DNA of 42,148 bases from Bacilli bacterium (GTDB taxonomy: Bacteria; Bacillota_I; Bacilli_A; RF39; UBA660), in NCBI GenBank assembly GCA_017938725.1, contig JAGBAW010000011.1:1-42148 (forward strand), written 5' to 3'. The translations under genes and the position numbers were made by a program. Below the pieces are notes generated by a model, which made no database searches, was not told where the DNA came from, and saw only the letters and a program-made list of their open reading frames with translations. The first letter of the stretch is position 1. Each line of letters opens with the position of its first letter. Shown one piece after another: positions 8,964 through 17,137 of this stretch.

Positions 8964-9491
8964 ATGTCTAATTACAAGGAGATTGTAACTAAAGCTGTTA
9001 TAGGTAAAGGCAAAAAGTATTTTAAAAATAAATACAATGTAAATAGTGAAGTAAAACCTACTACTATTTTAGGATGCTGGATTATTAATCATAAATTTAA
9101 AGGTTATGTACAGGGTGATGATGTTGTAGTTGATGGTTCGTTTGATATAAATATTTGGTATTCATATGATAATGATACTAAAACTAATGTCATTAACCAA
9201 ACTATTAAATATAATGAACTTATAAATGTAAAAACTAAGTTAGATGTTGACTTTAATGATTCTGAAATAATAGTTAGAGCCTTAAAACAACCAACATGTG
9301 GTAACGTTCAAATAAATGGTAATACTATAGATTTTGATATAGAAAAAGAACTTGGAATTGAAGTAGTTGGAGATACAAAGGTTAAGATAATGGTTGAAGA
9401 TGATGAAGATAAATGGGAAATATTTGATGATACCGTTTCAGATGAAATTGTTGAAGAGATTGATAATGAAGTAAATGAAGAATTTTTATAG
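8964..9491 (+). CDS. cotE: CotE-family outer spore coat morphogenetic protein homologue
   Basis: 175 aa, close to B. subtilis CotE in length and aligned from end to end from memory: the start SNYKEIVTKAVIGKGKKY, then GCWIINHKF, DINIWYSYDNDTKTNV, ALKQPTCGNV, EVVGDTKVKIMVE, and an acidic C-terminal tail ending NEEFL. In Bacillus it assembles the outer spore coat. It stands alone between two terminators, with GAGGAGTG upstream of its ATG, and next to ribosomal genes rather than mutS as in Bacillus. Whether this organism sporulates cannot be told from the window. Confidence 0.88.
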   Translation: MSNYKEIVTKAVIGKGKKYFKNKYNVNSEVKPTTILGCWIINHKFKGYVQGDDVVVDGSFDINIWYSYDNDTKTNVINQTIKYNELINVKTKLDVDFNDSEIIVRALKQPTCGNVQINGNTIDFDIEKELGIEVVGDTKVKIMVEDDEDKWEIFDDTVSDEIVEEIDNEVNEEFL

Positions 9492-9528
9492 TAGTGTCAA
9501 CAAAAACAGTTGACACTACTGTTTTTTT
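9490..9528 (+). terminator. Strong terminator of cotE
   Basis: A perfect 12-bp stem, AGTAGTGTCAAC (9490-9501) with GTTGACACTACT (9509-9520), a 7-nt loop, then G and T7. The stem begins inside the cotE stop codon, and its 3' arm contains the -35 box of the rpsP promoter. Confidence 0.93.
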
Positions 9529-9538
9529 ATAGTATTAT
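9510..9538 (+). promoter_or_regulatory. rpsP promoter embedded in the cotE terminator
   Basis: A consensus TTGACA (9510-9515) in the 3' arm of the terminator stem, exactly 17 nt, then TATTAT (9533-9538). Transcription would start near 9545, 26 nt before the rpsP ATG. Confidence 0.75.
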
Positions 9539-9570
9539 AGTAACAACAAATATTTAAGGAGGAGAAATAT

Positions 9571-9837
9571 ATGGCAGTTAAAATTAGATTAAAAAGAATG
9601 GGAGCAAAAAAAAGACCTTTTTATAGAGTTGTAGTAGCAGATTCTAGAAGTCCAAGAGATGGTAAGGTAATTGATACATTAGGATATTATAATCCATTAA
9701 ATGGGGAAATAAAAGTTGAAGAAGAATCCGCAATGAAATGGTTAAAAAATGGTGCTATTGCTACAGATACAGCAAAAGATGTATTATCTAAATCTGGAAT
9801 AATGACTAAGTTTCATGAAGAAAAAAGAGGTAAATAA
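9571..9837 (+). CDS. rpsP: 30S ribosomal protein S16
   Basis: 88 aa. It shows the S16 start [24 protein letters not shown], then [13 protein letters not shown] and a C-terminal [11 protein letters not shown] segment. AAGGAGG (9556-9562) precedes the ATG. khpA starts 2 nt after the stop, the conserved Firmicutes pair. Confidence 0.98.
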   Translation: MAVKIRLKRMGAKKRPFYRVVVADSRSPRDGKVIDTLGYYNPLNGEIKVEEESAMKWLKNGAIATDTAKDVLSKSGIMTKFHEEKRGK

Positions 9838-9839
9838 TA

Positions 9840-10082
9840 ATGTCATTAATTGAATTAACCCAAATGATAATAAATTCTCTAGTAAGGGATCCTGATTCTG
9901 TATCTATAAAACAATTAGAAAGTGAAGAAGAAATTGTTATTGAGGTTGTAGTCCCTGAATGTGAGATGGGATCTATAATAGGAAGAGAGGGAAAAATAGC
10001 TAATTCAATTAGAACTATTGTTCAAGCAAGTTCCTATTTAAAAGATAATAAAAGAGTAAAAATTAATATTAGTTCAATATAA
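9840..10082 (+). CDS. khpA: KH-domain RNA-binding protein KhpA
   Basis: 80 aa, one KH domain with the GxxG-type loop IIGREGKIANSIRTIVQA. KhpA works with KhpB in RNA binding that affects cell division and elongation in Gram-positives. It is coupled to rpsP (TAATAATG junction). A terminator follows, so rimM, trmD and rplS, which usually continue this operon, are not here. Confidence 0.94.
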   Translation: MSLIELTQMIINSLVRDPDSVSIKQLESEEEIVIEVVVPECEMGSIIGREGKIANSIRTIVQASSYLKDNKRVKINISSI

Positions 10083-10105
10083 AAGTAATAACTTTTATAT
10101 TTTTA
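10078..10105 (+). terminator. Terminator of rpsP-khpA
   Basis: TATAAAAGT (10078-10086) pairs with ACTTTTATA (10091-10099) around AATA, followed by TTTTT. It overlaps the khpA stop codon. Confidence 0.75.
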
Positions 10106-10106
10106 T

Positions 10107-10135
10107 TTGCAAAAAAAAAGATTTTGATATATAAT
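10107..10135 (+). promoter_or_regulatory. Promoter of the zinc-ribbon membrane protein
   Basis: TTGCAA (10107-10112), 17 nt, TATAAT (10130-10135), directly behind the khpA terminator T run. Confidence 0.7.
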
Positions 10136-10164
10136 AATCGAAAAAATTAACAGGGGGATTTTTT

Positions 10165-10806
10165 ATGAAAAAATTATTAAATTATTTAAGTTTTATACCT
10201 TTTGCAGTATGTTTAGGGTCACTCGTTATATATATTATGTATATAATTAGGATTAAAATAAATCCATCTATAACTGTTACAGAAAAAATAACCTCAATGC
10301 TTAGGGTGTATTTGTTGATATCCTTAATATCATTATTTATAGGATTACTAATTATACTTGTAAAGAAGATATACAATTTATTAAGGGTAGATAATGTAAA
10401 GGTAAAGAGAAAAAAAATTAAAGAAATTAATAAAGATCAAAAAATATGGAAAAATGACGATGCATTTAGAGTTGAAAACATTTCAAAAAGTAGTTTTAAC
10501 TTAGAACAAAAGGAAATTCTTAAGTTAGATGGTTCCCTATGTCCAGAGTGTGGGGGACTAATTTCAAAAAATGCAGCAATATGTACACATTGTGGTATAT
10601 TATTTGATGAAGAATTATTAAGGTTTTTAAATAATAGGGATAAGATTAATGAAAAGAAAGTTAAAAAGCATAATATCAAAATAGTGATTGCTAATATAGT
10701 CCTAATAATAGTATTTATATTTTTAATATTTCTTATATCCAATATGTTATTAAATAAGAGAGCTGAAAATAATAAAAATATTAATCAAATAGTTATAAAT
10801 AAGTAA
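10165..10806 (+). CDS. Membrane protein with an internal zinc ribbon
   Basis: 213 aa. Membrane segments at about residues 10-30, 48-68 and 178-200 flank a basic cytoplasmic region carrying a short zinc ribbon (CPECGG...CTHCG, from Cys126). The pattern is a zinc-ribbon 'TFIIB-like' element attached to a small integral membrane protein, common in Firmicutes and of unknown function. AGGGGGA precedes the ATG. It is a single-gene unit ending at a terminator shared with the convergent gene. Confidence 0.6.
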   Translation: MKKLLNYLSFIPFAVCLGSLVIYIMYIIRIKINPSITVTEKITSMLRVYLLISLISLFIGLLIILVKKIYNLLRVDNVKVKRKKIKEINKDQKIWKNDDAFRVENISKSSFNLEQKEILKLDGSLCPECGGLISKNAAICTHCGILFDEELLRFLNNRDKINEKKVKKHNIKIVIANIVLIIVFIFLIFLISNMLLNKRAENNKNINQIVINK

Positions 10807-10808
10807 AT

Positions 10809-10845
10809 AAAAAATGTTATATGAAAAGCTTTATAACATTTTTTT
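10809..10845. terminator. Bidirectional terminator between convergent genes
   Basis: A 13-bp perfect stem, AAAAAATGTTATA (10809-10821) with TATAACATTTTTT (10832-10844), loop of 10 nt. The A run and T run give a U tail on either strand, serving the + gene that ends at 10806 and the - gene that ends at 10844. Confidence 0.88.
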
Positions 10846-11242
10846 ATATTAATGGATTTTCTACATCCGATATAGTAAGAGTTTGTTCTTCTCTATTAAG
10901 ATATGAAACATACAAAATTATAATCGCACCAATTAAACTTAAAACGCTTGTTGATAGAAGTAAGCCACTTTTAAATTTTGCAGTACTATCATTTTTTTCT
11001 GATTGATAATTTTTATAACCCGTATATAAGGACAGAAGTACTGCAACTAAAATCACAATTCTATTATAATATGAAATATTTAATGATTGTTTTGTTGTAA
11101 AATATCTTTTTCCTTTTACTAAATTGCCTTTTTCATCAAAAGTAAGTGCAAGTGATACTAATGATGCTAATATAAATACTATTGATGAAATAAGGTTTAG
11201 ATTAATTAATAATACATCTTCTTTTTTATTAGCACTATTCAT
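10844..11242 (-). CDS. Small three-helix membrane protein
   Basis: 132 aa, the only minus-strand gene. Three hydrophobic segments (about residues 14-33, 59-77 and 90-112) with a charged loop between the first two. No family recognised. The ATG at 11242 has no visible Shine-Dalgarno. On the minus strand a TATAAT lies 5 nt before the ATG, so the transcript may be nearly or fully leaderless. It shares a bidirectional terminator with the gene before it. Confidence 0.6.
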   Translation of the reverse strand: MNSANKKEDVLLINLNLISSIVFILASLVSLALTFDEKGNLVKGKRYFTTKQSLNISYYNRIVILVAVLLSLYTGYKNYQSEKNDSTAKFKSGLLLSTSVLSLIGAIIILYVSYLNREEQTLTISDVENPLI

Positions 11243-11247
11243 ATTTA

Positions 11248-11253
11248 ATTATA
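11248..11253 (-). promoter_or_regulatory. TATAAT -10 box of a possibly leaderless gene
   Basis: Read on the minus strand, TATAAT is followed by TAAAT and then the ATG of the 132-aa gene. A TTGCAA lies 20 nt upstream, longer than optimal spacing, so the -35 is uncertain. Confidence 0.5.
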
Positions 11254-11310
11254 TTCAAAATAAATTTTATTATTTGCAATGATGTTTAAAAGTAAAAGGG
11301 GCAAAGAACT

Positions 11311-11338
11311 TTGTTTTTTTTCCTTTTTGTTATATAAT
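11311..11338 (+). promoter_or_regulatory. Promoter of the murJ-alr-murT-gatD operon
   Basis: TTGTTT (11311-11316), 16 nt, TATAAT (11333-11338), 37 nt before the murJ start. Confidence 0.6.
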
Positions 11339-11374
11339 TATAAATGAAGTAATAAAAGAAAGTGGGAGTAGACT

Positions 11375-13015
11375 TTGAGCAAAGATAAAAAAAGAACAAA
11401 TTCATTTGTCGGAAATGTTTTAATGTTGATGATTTCACAAATTATAATAAAATTGCTTGGACTTATATATAGGTTAGCTATAACTAATGTTAAAGGATTT
11501 GGGGATTTAGGTAATGGATATTATTCGGCAGGTTATCAGGTATATGCTGTATTACTTATTATATCTTCTCAAGGTATACCGGGTGCTGTATCTAAACTTG
11601 TCTCTAATAAAGTAGCACAAGGAAAATATAATGAGGCACATAGAATATTTAAAGTATCTTTATGGGTATTTGGTATAATTGGTCTAATAGCGTCATTACT
11701 TTTATATTTTTTATCAGATTTTATATCAATGGATATATTAAATGTTAAAGATGTAACATATGTATTAAAGGTTTTATCACCAGCAATATTTTTTGTTTGT
11801 GTATCAGCAGTTATAAGAGGTTATTTTGCGGGCCTAGGTACAATGAAAGCATCAAGTATATCACAAGCACTTGAACAATTCTTTAATTGTGTACTTACTA
11901 TAACATTTGTTTATGCACTAGTAGGTAAAGAACCATATGTAATGGCTGCTGGTGGAAATTTATCAACAACACTTGCAATATTAATATCATTTTCTTACTT
12001 ATTATTGTTTTATAAAACTAATATAAAAAAATACAAAGAAGAATCAAATGATGTAGTTGATACTTCCAAGTCTGCTACTAAAAAACTATCTAAAATAATT
12101 ATAATGACAGCAATACCACTAACAGTAGGGTCAATTATATCTGTTGTCACAACATTAATCGATACTATAACTGTAAGTAATTGTATACAAATAGCATATA
12201 AAAATATTTTTGAAAGTAAGTATTTGCTTGAACAAGAGGCCATGAGACTTACAGGAATATTATCTAAAGTTGAGACTATTGTTAATTTACCAATAGCAGT
12301 AAATCTCTCATTTTATTCAGCGCTTATTCCTGCAATAACTGCAGCTATATCAAAAAAAGATTATGAATCTGCATCAAAAAAGATATCATTTTCTATTAGT
12401 ACTTCTCTATTAATAGTACTCCCATGTGCAATTGGTTTTATTACACTTGCAGATCCTATACTTAAAATGCTTTATCCAAACGCATCAGATGGTGCACATA
12501 TATTTCAAATAGCAGCCTTTACTATGATATTTGTAGCAATTAACCATACACTTCAGGGATCTTTATTTGGACTTGGTAAAATGTATACACCAGCTTTAGC
12601 CTTAACATGTGGCAGTATAGTTAAAATAATATTAAATTTGATTTTAATAAGAAATCCAAATATTAATATATATGGTGCAGCGGTAAGTTCCTTAATTTGT
12701 CAAGTAATTACGTTTACTATTATATATATAACGTTAAAAAGAACTATCAGATTTAAAATGGACAAAAGAAATAATTTAATTAAACCTATAATTGCAAGTT
12801 TATTGATGGGATTTGTAATAATTTTAATTCAATATATCTTTAAAGGAGTATTGGGTAATTCAATTTTAACAATGATAAGTATTATAATAGGTGCTATAGT
12901 ATATTTATTTTTAGTGGTAATTTTAAAAATACTTAAAAAAGATGAAATTTACGCCCTACCAAAGGGTGAAAAAATATATAATATGTTAGTTAAGTTAAAA
13001 TTATATAAAGCTTAA
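11375..13015 (+). CDS. murJ: Lipid II flippase of the MurJ/YtgP (MOP) family
   Basis: 546 aa with about 14 membrane segments. The N-terminus TNSFVGNVLMLMISQIIIKLLGLIYRL and the GLGNGYYSAGYQVYAVLLIISSQGIPGAVSKLV-like stretch are typical of the YtgP/SpoVB branch of MOP flippases, which move lipid-linked peptidoglycan precursors across the membrane. The start is TTG with GGGAG (11364-11368) 6 nt upstream. It heads an operon of wall-precursor genes with 12-, 19- and -8-nt junctions. A SpoVB-like or other polysaccharide flippase role is the alternative. Confidence 0.88.
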   Translation: MSKDKKRTNSFVGNVLMLMISQIIIKLLGLIYRLAITNVKGFGDLGNGYYSAGYQVYAVLLIISSQGIPGAVSKLVSNKVAQGKYNEAHRIFKVSLWVFGIIGLIASLLLYFLSDFISMDILNVKDVTYVLKVLSPAIFFVCVSAVIRGYFAGLGTMKASSISQALEQFFNCVLTITFVYALVGKEPYVMAAGGNLSTTLAILISFSYLLLFYKTNIKKYKEESNDVVDTSKSATKKLSKIIIMTAIPLTVGSIISVVTTLIDTITVSNCIQIAYKNIFESKYLLEQEAMRLTGILSKVETIVNLPIAVNLSFYSALIPAITAAISKKDYESASKKISFSISTSLLIVLPCAIGFITLADPILKMLYPNASDGAHIFQIAAFTMIFVAINHTLQGSLFGLGKMYTPALALTCGSIVKIILNLILIRNPNINIYGAAVSSLICQVITFTIIYITLKRTIRFKMDKRNNLIKPIIASLLMGFVIILIQYIFKGVLGNSILTMISIIIGAIVYLFLVVILKILKKDEIYALPKGEKIYNMLVKLKLYKA

Positions 13016-13027
13016 AGGAGTAATAAT

Positions 13028-14113
13028 ATGAGTGAATTAATAATAAAAAAGGAAGATTTATTACATAATATAAATGAAATAAAGTCAAGGGTAAGTAGTG
13101 ATGATTATACCTTAATCGCAGTTGTAAAGGGTAATGCATATGGACTTGGAATAGTTGAATTTACTAAATTTTTAATTGATGCTGGTTTTAATTTTTTCGC
13201 AGTTGCAGAAGCGAGTGAAGCACTTCTTCTAAGAAAAAATGGCATAAAAGAAAAAATATTATTACTAACACCGTATTCAGATGAAAAAAATGTTAAACTT
13301 CTAGTAGAAAACGATATAACTTTAACGATTGATTCTAAAGAATCATTTTGCGTTGCAGATGAGATTTGCAATAAACTAAATAAAAAAGTATTATCACATA
13401 TTAAAATAGATACAGGCCTTTCAAGATATGGATTTAATTTTAATAATATAAATGAAATTAAACAAATAGTAAAAAATTCATCTAATATTATATTTGAGGG
13501 AATATATTCACACTTTTCTTGTTCATTAAAGGAAGATTCCTCTTTTAGTAATTTACAATTTAATAGATTTAATACTGTAATTGAAAAGTTAAAAAAAGAA
13601 AATATTGAATTTAAATTAAGACATATTTGTAATTCATCTGGATTTTTTAAATATCCCAATATGCATTTAAACGCAGCTAGGATAGGTTCTGCTTTTTCTG
13701 GTAATGCAGTAGGTATAAAAACTAATTTAAAGAGGGTAGGTACTTTTCATACTAAAATATCAAAGATAAGAAATGTTTCTTCAGGTGATTATATTGGTTA
13801 TGCTAATTCATATAAGGTAAAGAAAAATATGAAAATAGGAGTGCTTCCAACAGGATATTATGAAGGAGTGGGGCTTTCCTTAATAGAACAAAGATATAGA
13901 TTCTTAAGTAAGGCAAAAAAGGCATTAATAGAATTTAAAAATATATTTACTGATAATTCGCTTGTACTTGGTGAATTTAAGGTACTTGGTCAAATAGGAA
14001 TGCATGATGTAGTTATAGATTTAACAAATAAAGATTATAAAGAAAATGATGATGTATATTTCTATGTAAAACCAGTATTCATAGATACAAGTGTAAAAAG
14101 GGTATATAAATAG
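13028..14113 (+). CDS. alr: Alanine racemase
   Basis: 361 aa, slightly short for the family. It converts L-Ala to D-Ala for peptidoglycan. The PLP lysine is K34 in AVVKGNAYGLG. The substrate and cofactor segments IKIDTGLSRYGF, YSHFSC and the GSAFSG region are present. The catalytic tyrosine is probably in GYANSYKVKKNMKIGVLPTGYYEGVG, and the late GQIGMHDVVID takes the place of the usual G(R)xxMD motif. The sequence is diverged from Bacillus Alr in the second half. Its Shine-Dalgarno AAAGGAG is shared with the end of murJ. Confidence 0.9.
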   Translation: MSELIIKKEDLLHNINEIKSRVSSDDYTLIAVVKGNAYGLGIVEFTKFLIDAGFNFFAVAEASEALLLRKNGIKEKILLLTPYSDEKNVKLLVENDITLTIDSKESFCVADEICNKLNKKVLSHIKIDTGLSRYGFNFNNINEIKQIVKNSSNIIFEGIYSHFSCSLKEDSSFSNLQFNRFNTVIEKLKKENIEFKLRHICNSSGFFKYPNMHLNAARIGSAFSGNAVGIKTNLKRVGTFHTKISKIRNVSSGDYIGYANSYKVKKNMKIGVLPTGYYEGVGLSLIEQRYRFLSKAKKALIEFKNIFTDNSLVLGEFKVLGQIGMHDVVIDLTNKDYKENDDVYFYVKPVFIDTSVKRVYK

Positions 14114-14132
14114 GCTAAAGGAGTAATTAAAG

Positions 14133-15500
14133 ATGAAAAAGTTATATTTTATATTAGTATTATGGGGAGTAAAGTTTGGTAATATATTATGCAAGTTATT
14201 TCATAAAGCAGGGACTATGATATCCGGTAAGGTAGCAGTTAAATTTCAAAAAGATTTTGTTAAATATTTTACTAATATAGATTATGATAAAGTAATATTT
14301 GTAACAGGAACCAATGGTAAATCTACTACAACTAATTTGCTTTATCATACTATAAAAACATCAGGTAAAAAGGTTGCGACTAATACAGAAGGTGCTAATA
14401 TGATGAGTGGTATTGCAACTACGCTTATTAAAAATTCAAATATTTTTGGTAAATTTAACAAAGAGTTTTTAATCCTTGAGGTAGATGAAAGAAGTTTAAG
14501 AAATATATTTAAAGTATTACCTGCCAAAAATCTATGTATTAGCAATCTTCAAAAAGATCAAGTACAAAGAAATGGTGATCCAGACTTTATATACCAGATG
14601 TTTAAAAATGCAATAAGTAAAGATGTAACCTTATTTGTTAATAATGAAGAACCAAGAAGTAGATCTCTAGAAGATTATGCGGGTAAAAGTATTTACTATA
14701 GTATGGAAAAAAACAGTAAGACATTTGAAAAAAATGGTTTTTATGATGTAACAATGCCTTGCCCAAAATGCAATCATAAAATAGAATATGAATACTATAA
14801 TATTGAAAATATTGGCAAATTTAAATGTACAAATTGTAATTATAAAAGCGTTAAAAAAGCAAATGTTACTATTAAAGAAATAGACTATGAAAACCATACA
14901 TTCAAATGTGGGAAAGATACATATAAAGTAAATTATATAAATCCATTTTATATATATAATTATGCTCTTGTTATATCAGTTTGTAAAAAATATAATATTG
15001 AATATAATGATATTCAAAAAGGATTTGAGACATTTAAAAATCCAGCAGATAGAAGAGAAGTATATAATTACCATGGAAAGATAGTTCATTACTTAAGAAT
15101 TAAACAGGAAAATCCTGAAACAATGCAAAATGCTCTTGATACAATAGCGAGAGATAAGAGAAAAAAAGCAATATATATTGGACTTTATGAAGTAAAAGAT
15201 TTTCCTCCAGCTTATGCTAATACATTTTATTTCTTTGATTGTGATTTTAAAAAATGCGTATCTAAACAGGTAGAAAAATATGTATGTTTTTCTAAAACAG
15301 TAGCTTTTGATACTGCTAATAGAATGATTTATGCAGGAGCAGATGAAAAGAAAATTAAAGTATATGATGTAGAAGATGACTTTAATAAAATATTTTCTGA
15401 TTTAGATAATTTAAAAACGGATAATATTTATATAATTACAGGTATGAAACCATATAAGAAAATAAAAGCATATTTAAAAAAAGGTGATAGTAATGAATAA
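14133..15500 (+). CDS. murT: MurT-like Mur ligase subunit, diverged active site
   Basis: 455 aa. It has a Mur-ligase N-domain with an intact Walker A (TGTNGKSTT, about residues 56-64), EVDE in the central domain, a zinc ribbon (CPKCNH...CTNCNY, about 210-235) and a DUF1727 C-terminal domain. In MurT-GatD this subunit activates the D-Glu carboxylate of lipid II before amidation. Compared with S. aureus MurT (from memory), the catalytic DTSW reads NTFY here (N363 for the essential Asp), AKNPAG reads IKQENPE, and NFFRDQMDRFGE reads NLQKDQVQRNGD. ATP binding looks kept but amidation chemistry is doubtful. It overlaps gatD by 8 nt. Confidence 0.88.
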   Translation: MKKLYFILVLWGVKFGNILCKLFHKAGTMISGKVAVKFQKDFVKYFTNIDYDKVIFVTGTNGKSTTTNLLYHTIKTSGKKVATNTEGANMMSGIATTLIKNSNIFGKFNKEFLILEVDERSLRNIFKVLPAKNLCISNLQKDQVQRNGDPDFIYQMFKNAISKDVTLFVNNEEPRSRSLEDYAGKSIYYSMEKNSKTFEKNGFYDVTMPCPKCNHKIEYEYYNIENIGKFKCTNCNYKSVKKANVTIKEIDYENHTFKCGKDTYKVNYINPFYIYNYALVISVCKKYNIEYNDIQKGFETFKNPADRREVYNYHGKIVHYLRIKQENPETMQNALDTIARDKRKKAIYIGLYEVKDFPPAYANTFYFFDCDFKKCVSKQVEKYVCFSKTVAFDTANRMIYAGADEKKIKVYDVEDDFNKIFSDLDNLKTDNIYIITGMKPYKKIKAYLKKGDSNE

Positions 15501-16227
15501 TACAGTTAATGTGGCATGGATGTATCCAGACATTTTAAATTTACATGGTGAAAGGGCAAATGCTAAAGCATTTGAATTAATTTCAAAAAAAATGAAAGTT
15601 AAACTTAATATAGATAGGATAGATGATATTGATGAAAAAGTAGATTTTGATAAATATGATATCTTACTTTTTAATCCAGGAGAATTAAGAGTAATTAATG
15701 CATTATCAAATATACTATATAATCAAAAAGATCAACTTAATAAATATATAAAAGATGGGAAAATTATTTTTATAACAGGTACAACAGGTGCTTTATTTGC
15801 AAAAAATATTCAAAGACTAGATGGAGAAGTATTTAATGGCCTTAATATACTTGATATGGACGCTAAAGAAAGAAATATGGTAATAGGAGATGACTTATAT
15901 TATACATTTAATAAAATGGATATAATGGCATCACAAATACAAATGATTGATATTACCCTAAATAATGTAAAACCATTTGCAAATATTAAATATGGCTATG
16001 GAAATAATGGTACTAGCGTAGAAGGTGCTAGATATAAAAACGTAATATTTACAAATGCACTAGGACCAGTCCTTGTTAAAAATCCATGGTTTACAGAATA
16101 TTTAATTAAATTAGCGTGTAAAAATAAAAAAATGAAATTAAAAACAAATAAAATAAGTTATGACTTAGAGAGAAAGTCACTTGCAAGTGCTAAAGAATTT
16201 ATAGATAAAAAATTGAATGAGAAGTAA
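15493..16227 (+). CDS. gatD: GatD-like glutamine amidotransferase without catalytic Cys/His
   Basis: 244 aa, collinear with GatD of the lipid II isoglutaminyl synthase: DILNLHGERANAKAF, a GLNILDMDAKER segment, KYGYGNN, and LGPVLVKNPWFTEYL near the end. The nucleophile motif ICGGYQ is ITGTTG here (T95 in place of Cys), and the catalytic His of the HGP motif is L190 (ALGP). The only Cys lies near the C-terminus, so glutaminase activity is not expected. I chose the ATG at 15493 over the GTG at 15484 because AAGGTG (15481-15486) is its Shine-Dalgarno. Translational coupling to murT suggests they still form a complex. Confidence 0.88.
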   Translation: MNNTVNVAWMYPDILNLHGERANAKAFELISKKMKVKLNIDRIDDIDEKVDFDKYDILLFNPGELRVINALSNILYNQKDQLNKYIKDGKIIFITGTTGALFAKNIQRLDGEVFNGLNILDMDAKERNMVIGDDLYYTFNKMDIMASQIQMIDITLNNVKPFANIKYGYGNNGTSVEGARYKNVIFTNALGPVLVKNPWFTEYLIKLACKNKKMKLKTNKISYDLERKSLASAKEFIDKKLNEK

Positions 16228-16250
16228 TAACAAGTATTAAAAATAGCTAG

Positions 16251-16279
16251 TTGTAATTTTTTTTATCATATAGTAAAAT
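16251..16279 (+). promoter_or_regulatory. Promoter of yebC
   Basis: TTGTAA (16251-16256), 17 nt, TAAAAT (16274-16279), 27 nt before the ATG, with AAGGAGAG as Shine-Dalgarno. No convincing terminator hairpin separates it from gatD. Confidence 0.6.
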
Positions 16280-16305
16280 ATAGTAAGTTAAAAAGGAGAG
16301 TTATT

Positions 16306-17022
16306 ATGGGAAGAGCATTTGAGGTTAGAAAAGCATCTATACAAAAAACAGGTGCAGCTAAGGCAAAACTTTATTCAAATTTTGCTAAGGAAATTTATCT
16401 TGCTGCAAAAAATGGTGGAATAAATCCAGATGCTAATGTTAATTTAAAGAGATTAGTAGATAAGGCAAAAAAGAGTCAGGTTCCTAGTGATATAATACAA
16501 AGGGCAATTGATAAAGTTAATAGTGGTGCAGATGAGAGTTATACATCTTGTAGATATGAGGGATTTGGACCAGGATCATCTACGATTATTGTTGATTGTC
16601 TAACAGATAATGTTAATAGAACAGTTGGTTTCGTACGTGCTGCATTTACAAAATGTAAAGGTAAACTTGGAGTTGAAAATTCTGTATCTCATTCTTATGA
16701 AAATTTATCAATAGTAGGATTTAAAGGCTTAACTGAAGAAGAAGCATTAGATGCAGTAATGATGGATGATATTGATATTAAGGATATAGAACTAGATGAT
16801 GATTTAACTATTGTTTATGGAGATGCGAAGGATTTACATAAAATTAAAGAATCATTAAAAAAGGCTAAAAATGATATTGATTTTGAAATAGATGAAATAA
16901 GTATGATCCCAATTGATAAAATTACACTTGATGGAGAAGATAAAGAAATGTTTGATAAGTTATTATCAATGCTTGATGATATAGAGGATGTACAAAATGT
17001 ATATCATAATGTTAATTTATAA
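16306..17022 (+). CDS. yebC: YebC/PmpR family protein of the YeeI type
   Basis: 238 aa. It has the family core KLYSNFAKEIYLAAKNGG, PSDIIQRAIDKV, RYEGFGPGSSTIIVDCLTDNVNRTVGFVRAAF and a C-terminal IPIDKITLD stretch. The N-terminus MGRAFEVRKAS matches the YeeI branch of B. subtilis (YebC2) better than classical YebC, which starts MAGHSKW. Family members were called transcriptional regulators; recent work on the YebC2 branch supports a translation role at proline-rich stalls. It is a single-gene unit with its own promoter and terminator. Confidence 0.93.
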   Translation: MGRAFEVRKASIQKTGAAKAKLYSNFAKEIYLAAKNGGINPDANVNLKRLVDKAKKSQVPSDIIQRAIDKVNSGADESYTSCRYEGFGPGSSTIIVDCLTDNVNRTVGFVRAAFTKCKGKLGVENSVSHSYENLSIVGFKGLTEEEALDAVMMDDIDIKDIELDDDLTIVYGDAKDLHKIKESLKKAKNDIDFEIDEISMIPIDKITLDGEDKEMFDKLLSMLDDIEDVQNVYHNVNL

Positions 17023-17071
17023 TGGTATTATAAAATTATATGTTTAATTTTTATTAGCACTTTGATTATGT

Positions 17072-17100
17072 AAGGGATAGCATCCCTTTTTCTTTTTTTT
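17072..17100 (+). terminator. Terminator of yebC
   Basis: AAGGGAT (17072-17078) pairs with ATCCCTT (17082-17088) around AGC, followed by a T-rich tract to 17100. Confidence 0.85.
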
Positions 17101-17107
17101 AAAAAAG

Positions 17108-17116
17108 TGATATAAT
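17108..17116 (+). promoter_or_regulatory. Extended -10 promoter of the VanY-like gene
   Basis: TGA plus TATAAT (17108-17116), lying 8 nt behind the yebC terminator T run. No good -35 is visible (17088-17093 falls in the T run). The Shine-Dalgarno begins 7 nt after the -10. Confidence 0.55.
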
Positions 17117-17137
17117 ATTAATAGGGGTAGTGATAGA

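Noticed and set aside
10821-11006. 61-codon + strand ORF opposite the minus-strand membrane protein
   Set aside because: It begins inside the terminator hairpin, has no Shine-Dalgarno, and its product lacks the coherent helices of the minus-strand frame.
16228-16260. Terminator between gatD and yebC
   Set aside because: Only four contiguous pairs (ACAA/TTGT) precede the T run; the T run is part of the yebC promoter spacer.
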